DNA from: Owenia fusiformis
Taxonomy: Eukaryota > Annelida > Polychaeta > Sabellida > Oweniidae
Direction of reading: 5' to 3'
NCBI GenBank assembly: GCA_903813345.2
Contig: CAIIXF020000001.1
Coordinates: 12,321,915 to 12,385,914 of the forward strand
Length of the DNA stretch: 64,000 nt
The stretch's first letter is position 1, and each line of letters opens with the position of its first letter. A program made the position numbers and the translations under genes. Under the pieces are notes generated by a model. It was not told the DNA's origin, made no database searches, and worked only from the letters and a program-made list of their open reading frames with translations. Of this stretch, positions 53,455-64,000 are shown one piece after another.

Positions 53455-53975
53455 TGATGTCACTCAAATCATTGATGTTACCTTTATCATTGATGTTACT
53501 CAATTCATTGAGTAACTCACTACTTGGATCTTACCTCATTGATATCACTCACCTCATCAAAGAACATTTACTTGAACATGTGTAACTATGGTGTTTCTAA
53601 ACTCACTCACTCACTCATTGATGTTATAACATATCATTGAGATCATCTCGCTGATGCAACTCACCTCATTCATATCACTCACCTCATCGAGTAACTTACC
53701 TCAGTGATGTAAATTAACTTATTGATATTACTCACTTCATTGATGTATCTCACCTCATTGATATCACCCCTTCATTGTATTACCCCTGCCTTATTGAGTT
53801 ATTAAGCTCATTAATGTTACCCACCTCATTGATATTGCTCACCTACTCAGTTCATTAATAGTACTCACCTCATTTTGTTACAATAGCTTCTTAATTTCAC
53901 CTCATTGATTTCTTACCTCATTGAGTTATTTACCTCTTTGCTGTTAAATACCACATTTATGCACCTCATTGGTGG
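53455..53975 (+). repeat. Degenerate ~18-20-bp minisatellite
   Basis: Many imperfect copies of 'actcacctcattgatattac' with variable spacing. Non-coding, low complexity. Confidence 0.75.
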
Positions 53976-55288
53976 AACTCTTCTACTCATCCCAACAAGG
54001 AAAATGCTTCATAGGTGAAATCAAAACTAGTTTGAAGATGGGTCTTCAAAAAGATAAGAATGGTGTCTGTACAGTGTAGTTCATCATGCACCTTCCTATA
54101 TCTCTTAAGATATAGAGCCTGAAGAAGTGGTCACGGTAATTAAAATTATCTCTGTCTGTATGCACTTACCAATATGTAAGAACCCTTTAGAGGATGTACA
54201 GTAATTGCTATGCAGAGATAAGTGCTATTTATTTTCCAGCTCTGATATCAATTGCTTTCAAGATTTTCGCCATATTTGCAAATTAGCTTGATTAGAGGGC
54301 AGTGCATCGGCCATTGCTAAATATGAGACTATTTGACTCATCATCTCTTGGGGAAGTCGAATTAAGCACCCAACCAGAGCAATTTGTTTTATAAAATATT
54401 GTAAGGTCGTAGAAGGAACATATCATGTTATCAGAATTCATCGGAGGCCTAATTTTAATGGAAATGGTGAATTTACATGGTTGGTATACAGTGTACTGAT
54501 AGGTGGCATCAGAAAATTTTTGTTATACAGTATGCACTAGTGTTGTCTGAATCCAGTGTTTTAACCATTACTGATAATTAGGTTGGAAGTTGGAATACTC
54601 CAGGGAACTCTTTTGCACACAATAACTTCATTACATTAATTTTGTTAACTGGTGGAGAAACAGTCAGTGTTAATGGGTGACTTACCTACTGTAAAATGTG
54701 TGGAATTACTCTATTAATGAGAACAAAGCGGAGAAGACAGCTGAGGTGTAAATTGCAGTGAAGCTGAGTTCATATCACTCCAAACATTTTCATCAGTGAC
54801 TTTAATATACAGGCCTGTTGAATGGAGAGAATTGCGCTGACTTAAATCGGAAATTGTTGCATTAGAGGCGATGTTGAAAGAAAAAGCGGTTTGTATCAAT
54901 CGCACATTGATTCACCTGGAAGCTTTTTTCATTTATAGTTTTAGAGCTCGCTCATGGAATATCAATAAGGCTTTGATTCCAGTTGTGCAAACAGAAAACA
55001 TCAATTTAGGTTTCTAAGAGCATCAGAAGCCACGTCACAAAAATCATTGAGATCATTGATACAGCATGGAAGATCAATAGAAACTTCTTTTATCACTAGC
55101 ATTTTGAATTTACATTAACCTTGACTGGTTCTATAGGCATGCATTTCATGATCACGTAATCTTGCGGTACTGATTTTATATGCAACGTCTCTTTCATTTG
55201 TGTCATATCAGTAGAGAAAATACAAATCTAAAATTTTCATATTTGAAGAGCCACGTTTTATCTAATTTTAGAAAGTATAATTTATTAT
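53976..55288. other. AT-rich spacer, no gene seen
   Basis: The minus frame 54714-54905 lacks motifs. No RNA or repeat recognised. Confidence 0.4.
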
Positions 55289-55420
55289 GTCACAACCAGA
55301 AGATGTGACATATTGTCATAGTCTCCAACTTTTTTGTGGATGGTGGTTGGTGTTTGGTCTTTAGCGTTTACCATTTTTAACAAATGGCAGGTGGTGACAT
55401 TTTGCATGTCAATGCCAAGT
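55289..55420 (+). repeat. Dispersed ~130-bp repeat family, copy 5
   Basis: 'gtcacaaccagaagatgtgac', 'atattgtcatagtctccaac', 'ttttttgtggatggtggttgg', 'aacaaatggcaggtggtgac', 'attttgcatgtcaatgcca'. Confidence 0.75.
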
Positions 55421-58400
55421 GTTATACATATTCCAGCTGCAATATAAACTAACTTTCATAAAAACTATTAGATGTTTTTCAACAAAGTGAATTATGAGAA
55501 CCACCAGCATTGCAGATTATTTAGTAGACGCAATCAAACAGTTGCAAACTTTCTATGTGTTAACTTGATCTCACCGATCTTTGCTTTTATTAAATCATTT
55601 TCCTTCTTTGCATATTATCGACAAACCATCCAGACTTAACTGGTATCTTGATCTCCAGCAAGTCAGTGGCCAATTGAGCTTTAGAATGTGATGATCTGTG
55701 GCGATCAATGCGACTAATTACTTACTTTATTTAATGAATCGGATTACAAAAAGACTCTATCTAGATCTGCCTAGAGAGCTTAGCCTCCTCAGGATGTCAT
55801 GATTCTAATACGGAAACACGCTTGAACACTTGACGATAAGACAGTTTTCCTCTGGCTAATTCTGTTCTAATATGATACGAATCAAAACGAAAGCACAAGC
55901 ATGAATAAAAACAAAACAACATTTTGCTTAATGAGACACTATCTGTGTTTGTACCATAATATGCATATGCATCGTGATAGCTTATAAAAGAGCAATTAAC
56001 TGTTATGCTTAGAGATATCGATAAACATTAATTCCTGGTATATCTATCCATTCAACTATATATGGCAGTCAAGAACTGACAGACTGACACACAAAGCACA
56101 TGGAGCACCATACATGATCGGGAGAATCTAACGAATTATATATGAGGCCTCGGAACACATTGAAAATAACCACAAAACTGTTGATTGTTATCGAATAAGT
56201 TTATTAATGTTTATTGAGTTCCAAAAATAGTAGAATTATGAAGGTATTTTCGGAGCCATGGTATTAACTTGGAGCAGAATTTTGAAGGATTATTTGCCAA
56301 TTTGATACGTGACTTGTGGAACCTATTTTTAATTGTTATTTTATCTGAACCCGTGGCTGCCTACCAGGGAACAAAATAGCATAATTATTTAACTTGATGG
56401 TACCTTTGTGGTGCAGTGGCAGTACATTTCCTTGTAGACATTATTGATAGAGACCGTTCATCAGCGCTATATTGAAATGACTCCAGCTTATTGGAATTAA
56501 CGCTACTTTGGATTATATTACTTACGACAACTTATTTAGGAACTTGAGCGTCTTAATACGATTGTGGGAGGAGCTTGAGATTAAACAGACACGATAACAT
56601 AACAACCACCAATCGGAGAAGATGAATGAGCAAATGTATAGTCCAACTGAACCAGAGCATGAGTCCCTCCTCGTTTCAAATACGTAAATATAATTTCTAT
56701 TTTTATATCTTTGTACTGATAGATATAGGGTTTTGTTAGTGTGCATGCCAATAGACCTGGATGCATACCCTGCGTGCAGAGTCTCGTAATAAGACAAAGC
56801 TCTTTTTAAGAAGCGTTGTTGAATGAAAGCAAAGGGTACTGGATGCAGTTTTTCAGAGGAAAATATTCTTTTGCAGATACACTATGATTCATAACATCTT
56901 GCAATGTGCACAATCAACAGACTTTTACACAAACTTACTCTTGTGTTAAAAGGTTGTAGGACGTAGGTAAAGGGATTGCACCTTTAAAACATGTGTAGCC
57001 AGTCTTGGATAGAATCAACAAAGATCTTGATCTACCAGGTTTTAGTCATTTTAACAGCGCAACCATGGAGAATTGAACATGTCAGTTTAATGATGAATTA
57101 CAGGGCCAATGGATGGAAATCTCATCTTTCCAAAAATATTTTTAATAATACCACCCAATGAAGTTTGATTTCAAGATGGTGTCCATTCTATTTAAAAAAA
57201 GTTATCTATGAAAAGAGTTTCTTGTATGGTGTCATGACACATCATTGATGTGCATTTTGCTGAAAGGAAACAATACTATTGCCTGATTAATTTTAGTATG
57301 AAATGTTCAACTAAGAAGTACTTTGATAAAATTGTTTAGCTCACTGGGATTTGCCACTTCAGGGAGTTCCTGTTTTCTTAATAATACATGTACTTAACTT
57401 ACATAATCGATAGCCTTTGACATACATGTAGGCCTTTTCTCAAAACATCAAGTTTGAAAAGAGTCCTCAAAAATTGCATCTTTTCAATTTTAAAAGGCAA
57501 TTGATTTACTAAATGTACACAAATGATTTATCAAGCTTCCATAATTACAGAAAATAAATTTTATGTCCAATTATGTAATTTACATATAAACATATGAATT
57601 TTAATATTTTGGGGTTATTTTTGATGAAAATTAAAGCTATAAGCCCTTTAATGCATGGGATATTGTTTTTTTCTTGACCATTGATACCGGGATGTTTAGA
57701 TAGAGCACAGCAATCATCAATTATGCATATAAAGCAATCATTTAAGGTTGTAATGTATGTTTGAACAGTACCAGATATTGTTACAAGTAACCTTTGGGAT
57801 ATAACAAGTCTAAAGGAATTCCTTAAATGTTTGGAGTTCAATGTCAAGTTCAACATTATAGAGGTCATACATGAGGTCGGTGTGACATTTTTGTGACATG
57901 TCAATGACTAATGAACGGTTACATGTTTAGATAAATTAATAAATATTGTAAACAGGGGATTTAGACTTTTCTTGTATTGAGTTGAGTTTCTGATCATTGC
58001 CCGCAACAATTTGAGTCCAACGTATCCTTTTCATCTGTTACATAATCTGTTATGTAATAAAAAATCATCACAATCATTATGATTTTGTTTTTATATTTTA
58101 GGCTGACTATCACAACCTTATTGGTATAACTGATCACTAATAGGCCAGGGTTAATAGATAATACGTTTGGTGTATCAGGCAGCTTCGATAAGGTCTTTAC
58201 TTTGGAAAGTATACTATGATTTTACTACTTGATACTATACCTAGCCTTAGTTGGGTAAATCTTTTTTACAAGAAGCAGAACATTTTGATTTGATTTTCTG
58301 TCTTCTGGGTAGCATATTTTGTAAGTCGAGATAAACCGAGGCTCCCAGAAGTTTTCTACAGTCAAGCTTGATCCTTAACTAGACCATCAAATATCAGATG

Positions 58401-59346
58401 TATCATATCAGTGGATTAGATATGTATCATACAAGCTGAATCTTAAAATTTAATTTTTTAAATATTTTCAAGGATATAAGAAAAGTTACAAAACATAAAA
58501 ATTAATTGCCCTTGCCTTATGCATTGCAGCTTTATCGATATAGATTATTGGTGTTTTTAAGAATTTTGATACCTTCCTGAGCTTATCTAGAGATAAGATA
58601 TTCTTATCTGTTTGTCTGATCAATTCAATTAAAGCATTGAGTGCTTGCATTATACCGTCTATATTACAATCCTACTATTATACAAACCCGTCATTATTAA
58701 TTAATAACAACAGCTAAGCGCTTAGTTCTTATTATCAGCCTCATAGATTTGAGTAGATGCCGCACTCAGCTACTGGGGAGCGATAATACAATTGCCGTCA
58801 AGAATGTAAGTAAAATATATTTATCGTAAAAATGTCTCAATAATTTGCATTAATGGTGATTACATATTTTGCTGTATTTACGATATTGCAACTTAACGTC
58901 AATTAAATGAGGTAATGATGACGCCTATTGCGATTCATCTATTGAGGCCCGCAGATAGATTACACTGTCAAAAACATTTAGGAAAGAAAAATAGCATCTA
59001 ATTGCATGAAACCATTTAATTCCCATGGGATAGCTCCTCATTGTTGGTATGAATGGAGCCGTGTAGATGCCAGAGTTGGGATGAAGTATTATCCCCGATT
59101 GTTCGACACTGGTTCCCAATTGACCCGCATTTCCGACATATGTCAGGGAATAATTGGATGGAATAATCGAATAACATTGACTTTTTGGGAACAATTAATA
59201 TTTGAAATTGAAGCATCGATTGATTGTTTTTGTTTAATCCTGTGCAAGAATTTCATCCTTGAAATGTCAGTCTAAAGTCAGGGTTAATTTCATATCCTTC
59301 TTCCTATAATTCCACAATATTTTTCCTTACTTCATACCATTTTGAT
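55421..59346. other. AT-rich gene desert
   Basis: No gene recognised. 57340-57380 ('cactgggatttgccacttca', 'gggagttcctgtttt') resembles 43493-43530 and marks another dispersed repeat. Frames at 57545-57904 (-) and 58925-59275 (both strands) have no recognised domain. Confidence 0.45.
56766..56838 (+). repeat. Short dispersed element, copy 2
   Basis: 'taccctgcgtgcagagtct', 'aagacaaagctctttttaag', 'gaatgaaagcaaagggta'. Same block order as 18407-18487. Confidence 0.55.
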
Positions 59347-59477
59347 GTCTCCACCACAAGTGACGTATTGTTATAGGCTCCAACTTTTTGGGCATTAGTT
59401 GGTGTTTGATAGTCAGTGTTTGGCATTCGGCATCTGCAACAAATGGCAGGTGGTGACATTTTGCATGTTAATACCTA
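59347..59477 (+). repeat. Dispersed ~130-bp repeat family, copy 6
   Basis: 'gtctccaccacaagtgac', 'gtattgttataggctccaac', 'ggtgtttgatagtcagtg', 'aacaaatggcaggtggtgac', 'attttgcatgttaatacct'. Confidence 0.75.
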
Positions 59478-60108
59478 TTCCTAGTTTTCATTCACTTCAC
59501 TTAAAATTTAGATTATCTTTTATATTAACTATCATTTAAACCATATCTCTAGAGTCAATTTGTAGGAGTAGTATGTGCTTTATTCATTTAATTAGTAAGA
59601 CAATACAAGAGGGCACATGGAAGAGAGTAATCGGTTACCCTAATGTAAATGGTATACTCATTTATTTAGATGTTTAGCTTGCAAGTCACGTCTGAGCCTT
59701 GTCTAACTTACTTGGGATTAAAGGATTAGTGTCTAATAGCTTCCGGAGATATATACATGTATTTTCCTGGTTTTACTTATCAGTATGATCCAGACAGTGT
59801 TTTCCCAGAATTCATTTCATTAGTTTGAATTATATTAGGTGTCTTTTTTATTTTTGTTTTAGGGAATGAGTAAACAAAAAAGGTCTAATAGGCAATGGGC
59901 AAGCTTGTTATCCTGAAATTCTGGGAAATTTCATTTTTTATGTACATTTCGACAAACCTTGAGTTTCAGAGTCCAGTATATCATAAATAATGCTCGTATT
60001 AGACTTTGAAGATAAAGCTCTCTTTTGAAAATCAAAATCTATTGGAATGGGCAAAAAGTTTATTTGGACGCCACTCTTATGAATATATATATGTAACATA
60101 AGTATATA
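59478..60108. other. AT-rich spacer, no gene seen
   Basis: No exon or repeat recognised. Confidence 0.4.
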
Positions 60109-60415
60109 CAGGCCTCCTAGACTTCCATCAATGTGAACATCAGTTCTGACCTCGCGAACTACGTTCCTTGCGCCCGAACTATGATTCTCACATCACGAAC
60201 TTGAAATCCTTAGTCGTGCACCACCATCTCCTCGCTCCCAAACATATTTCTTCCCTCGTGAACAGAGATCCCCGTTTGCACGAGTTGAGAAATATGGTAG
60301 TGGTGCGCGACAAAAGATATCACGTTTGTAATGTGAGAATCATGGTTTGAGAGCAAGGAATGTAGTTCGCGAGGTCAGAACTGATGTTTGCGTTGATGAT
60401 AGTCTAGGAGGCCTG
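60109..60415. repeat. 307-bp palindromic element
   Basis: CAGGCCTCCTAGAC at the left and its reverse complement at the right. The arms pair on through 'catcagttctgacctcgcga' and 'tgtgagaatcat'. GC-richer than the surroundings. The 60-codon frame inside (60168-60350) follows the arms and is not a gene. MITE-like; no target duplication is obvious. Confidence 0.75.
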
Positions 60416-61714
60416 CCTCAGCCAGAATCACACACTGATGACTAGATTCACCATTTGTTTCCATTGGCTGATGAATTACAAGATTGTATGATGGTTTAAT
60501 GGTTTATGCATGATCCCTAATCAGCTGTTCTTTAGTGTGTATGATAGAATCTGAATGAAGTCCTTTATCAGAGTGACATTTAAGTCTATTTTTTATTTTA
60601 TTTTATATTATCATTTGATTATTATTGCCCAATTGATAATTTTCTGAGTTTCCAAATGTCTAGTAAGATTTTAACTTTGACTTGATCGGCTCACTAAAAA
60701 TGAGTAATTTAAGACTAAAAACGTGTTCATGGACATGTAGAACAGTTATTTTATTTCTTGGTAATTCTTTCTATTTGTTATTTATTCTTACATGCAATGT
60801 CAGTTTACCTCCCAATTAACTCAGCTTCTGTGTAAAATGCTTCAAGCTAAAATGTCCGTTCATTGTGCTATTGATCCCAAAAGCTCGGGCATTGAGATCA
60901 TGAATATTTTCAACTTTACCAACAATAAGAAACTGCGGAATTAACAGTGACAAACAGCATGCATTGTTTGTAGATTACTACGATACTTTTAACGACAAGA
61001 TGATTGATCTCCCTGTCGTTGCGCCTCTCACTTTCTTGTCAACATGCCCTTTCGTTGCTTACCTTTCTATCAATCAAAGAACAGTTTTTCTCGAGAAATA
61101 ATCAACAGAGTTGTCGTTTTTGTATTATTGCGAAATCCAGTTTGTTGACTTTGTTGTGTGATTTGTGACAATACAGCTTAGTGAGAGAAGTGATTAAATT
61201 AGATAATGTAGGTGTTTATCATTGTAAAAAATGATGATGATCCTGACCTTAACATTGTTATCTAAGGGTGCTCTGTCATTCATACTGATCATTGTTTTAA
61301 GAGTAGATTCTCTTGTTATTTTGATGTGAGATATTGTGAAAGTGTTAATGGCCTTATGTGCCAATAGCAGACAACCCTTGAATAAAACTTTATATTTTCA
61401 CATTAGAATAAAACACAATGGAGTAGAATAAGAATGGGTAGTTAGACTGAGTATACAAGTACACTTTATCATCAAAACAGAAACTTCTTTCACATTTTCG
61501 ATTAAAATTATCTCAAGCAGTGGAAACTTTTTCTTCTCTATATTTTTTATTTATTATATAATTGCCATGTATTCCATGAATATAAATATGTTGTTTGTTA
61601 TATAAATAAAAACTGGCCTAACATAACGACATTATAAGCTGACAATGTGATATGATTATTAATCAAATAGTATTAAGGTACTCAATTAACTCAATGTTTT
61701 GTGAAATCAAGCAT
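60416..61714. other. AT-rich spacer, no gene seen
   Basis: No exon, RNA gene or clear repeat recognised. Confidence 0.4.
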
Positions 61715-61856
61715 CTATCCAGAAGTGGTAACATATTGTTATAGTCTCCAATTTTTTGTGGATGGTGTTTGGCATCTGTAAAAAATGGTGTCTGTAACAA
61801 ATTATGGCATCTGTAACAAATAGCAGGTGGTGACATTTTGCATGTTGATGCCTTGT
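61715..61856 (+). repeat. Dispersed ~130-bp repeat family, copy 7
   Basis: 'agaagtggtaacatattgtt', 'atagtctccaattttttgtg', 'gatggtgtttggcatctgta', 'aacaaatagcaggtggtgac', 'attttgcatgttgatgcctt'. The middle 'ggcatctgtaac' block is repeated, as in copy 4. Confidence 0.75.
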
Positions 61857-64000
61857 ATTCCTGTGTTCCTTATTCCTGCAGCCTCAAGTCCTATCGATGT
61901 CGATGGTAACTTGTCAATACATAATAAATAAGTTTTATGAAACCTTGTTAATACCTTATCTTATGAAGTCGATACCAGACAAAACCTTACAAATGCCATA
62001 TCAATGTCTTGTGAATTTCTTTTGATGTCTTGTGAAACCTTACATGTTGATGACCTATTATAAAACATTGCCAATACCCTATGACCCCCACATCCAACAC
62101 CAATATCTAATATAGATGATCTTTTAGAAACTACAGTATTTAAATGTCGCTAGTGATCAGGTATTCTCATTGACAAATACTTTCATTGTTGGTTCAACTG
62201 ATTCTGCTATCTATGAATGAGAGAATATTTCTAAAACCAAAAATGACACATGTCTCTAGCTCAACCTTAATAAAAAACAATTATATTGGTAGCTGTATAT
62301 GAAACAACTCTCTGTTCTCACACATTTAACACCTTTAACATTCTTGCTTATGGTATAATCTAGTCTAGCTATAAGCCACTGTGACCCCTTCCCCTCTCCC
62401 ACTACTTGACTATAGACCTGCTCATACAGGGAGGTGTGTATTGTGTGTCGGAGCTCACAAGGGCTTGTAGCTTGACTCGTTATAACCCATCCTTCTCCAA
62501 AGGATTTCACTTATGCTTATAGTTAGAAAATATATGGAAAGGAGTGAAATACCCTTGGACCAAGGATGTGTTTAACCTAAATTGTTCACATTCATTCCTG
62601 TAAGTAAACATCTCAACGAGCCTCCAATTTGCACTTAATTTATGTAAAACACATCAACCCATGACATTTTATTCCAAGTACCATTTCTAGAGGGTTTCCA
62701 ATCAGCTAGTATTGTAACTTCACTGCTATTTCATTATTTCAGCATTGATCTCTGACTTGCTTTGAGAAGCTGGATTACATTGAGCTAACTCTAGTAGATG
62801 GGTAAACAATATTTGGATGATGATTGATGGTATGCTTGATGTTGATTAAATAACACTGATCATAATGTTAAAGTGTTTAGACCTGCAATGACTTATTATT
62901 TCTTGTTTAATTGAATCTTTATTTTCAGTCCCTCACTGCATGTGTTTTGTATGGTAGAACATTAACCACTCACAAACGATGATAGTGAAATGAATTTTAC
63001 TGGAAATGTCTATCTCCCTGATCAAAGCTCAATAAACCATATTAATGAATAAAACATTTAAAAATTATCTCTGACAATCATAAAATCATAGGATATGATA
63101 CTCAGAAATCATAAACCATGAATAGAATTATAGTACAGTATATGGAAATATGAAGATTCTAGTAATAATTAAATTATCATACCATAGTACTATCTACAAA
63201 CCTGGTAAAGAATTCTCTGTAGAATTGGACATAATGCATTAGTATGTACAAGGGGAACAATTCGACCTCATTCTTGCTCATGTTTGATCAATCTAAGCAC
63301 TTTGCAAATTAGATTACTTCGCAAGTGGAACAACAATATTTGGTATATTTAGGAACATACATGTATATTAAAATGAATAATTACATACACTATGCCTCTG
63401 TCTGTGTGTATTATTTTGCACTAATGCTCATAAGTTCATTTCCGATGGCACTAGAATTAATATATTGATGTATGATAGCAATTGACCTTTATCCAGAGCA
63501 CATGAGTCCCACATGGCGAATCCAATAGTTTTCCCAAACCATAAATCAAAATTGCCCACAAGAGCTATAAATAAAATTCCGATTTTTTCCAATATCCTCT
63601 CCTTAGAGTCTAGCCAGATATCATGATATTGCTATATTATTTATAGTGTTTGCTGTTCTCTGGAATGCCTTAACTTTTTTGATCGCAAACTGAGGACATT
63701 ATTTATCGCATCTGTTTGAAATAATAGCGTCGTCAATATCGTGACGACTTCAATGCAAAGATTCAATCCATGAGTTCCGGATCTTTTACTCGTCAGATCG
63801 GCATTAAAGCCCAATCCTCTGATTGAATAATATCTGTGTTTATTCTGGAGAAAGTTCAATTGTTAATAACATGCATTAATTCTGGAAGTTTCCACCTATC
63901 CCCTGAGGAAAAATAAATGAACCTGTATAATCGAGTATTCACTAGATTATGTATTGTTCAATCGGGCGTAAAGATAGTGCTAAATTGATAACTATTTTTA
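61857..64000. other. AT-rich end of window, no gene seen
   Basis: Short frames at 62256-62510 (-) and 63641-63859 (-) lack motifs and splice support. This and the preceding 18 kb could be intronic sequence of a gene whose exons lie outside the window. Confidence 0.4.

Noticed and set aside
57545-57904. 119-codon minus-strand frame
   Set aside because: Composition and sequence give no domain; length is within chance for this AT-rich DNA.
58925-59275. Overlapping ~89-codon frames on both strands
   Set aside because: Mutual antisense overlap and no recognised motif.

Overview
This is a window of AT-rich animal nuclear DNA with spliced genes (short exons, GT-AG introns) set in a dense background of inverted-repeat elements, tandem-repeat elements and LINE pieces. 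A lophotrochozoan invertebrate, most likely a bivalve-like mollusc, fits best. The reasons are a spliced FkbM-type methyltransferase, a GAS41 orthologue, CR1/L2-like and L1-like LINE remains, and transposons built round tandem units of about 160 bp that recall the 'pearl'/BIV160-type elements of bivalves. The species call is inference.

Three protein genes and one tRNA can be reconstructed by hand, and every exon junction keeps phase. (1) On the + strand, 7765-22591, 17 exons encode an 802-residue receptor kinase: signal peptide, a mannose-6-phosphate-receptor-homology (MRH) ectodomain, an acidic/serine-rich stalk, one membrane helix and a complete tyrosine-kinase-like domain. I know of no described receptor with this layout; it is the main discovery candidate. 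(2) Inside its intron 6, on the opposite strand (12253-14127), lies a two-exon FkbM-family methyltransferase of 268 residues with an N-terminal membrane anchor and an apparent GC-AG intron. (3) Inside its intron 4, also antisense, is an intron-bearing tRNA-Tyr(GTA) gene or pseudogene. (4) On the - strand, 24301-34822, seven exons encode YEATS4/GAS41 (224 residues), the chromatin reader of the TIP60 and SRCAP complexes. It converges on the kinase gene.

Layout: 576-4771 is a 4.2-kb foldback-like palindrome with a GC-rich 'cccagaagctata' repeat core. 5.8-6.2 kb is a small palindrome. 7.8-22.6 kb is the kinase gene with its nested genes and four small inverted repeats. 22.6-24.3 kb is the convergent spacer. 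24.3-34.8 kb is YEATS4, whose first two introns hold three tandem-repeat elements, a further tandem array, a CR1/L2-type LINE and a duplicated upstream segment. 35.7-37.7 kb is bounded by long inverted repeats. 38.4-42.2 kb holds MITEs and promoter-like GC-richer islands. 42.7-45.8 kb holds more tandem-repeat elements, one a reversed relative of the array in YEATS4 intron 2. 46-64 kb is AT-rich and gene-poor, with minisatellites, small palindromes and four copies of a dispersed ~130-bp repeat. No CRISPR, operon or rRNA is seen.

All gene models rest on reading splice sites and frames by eye. Family assignments rest on recognised motifs, not on database searches.
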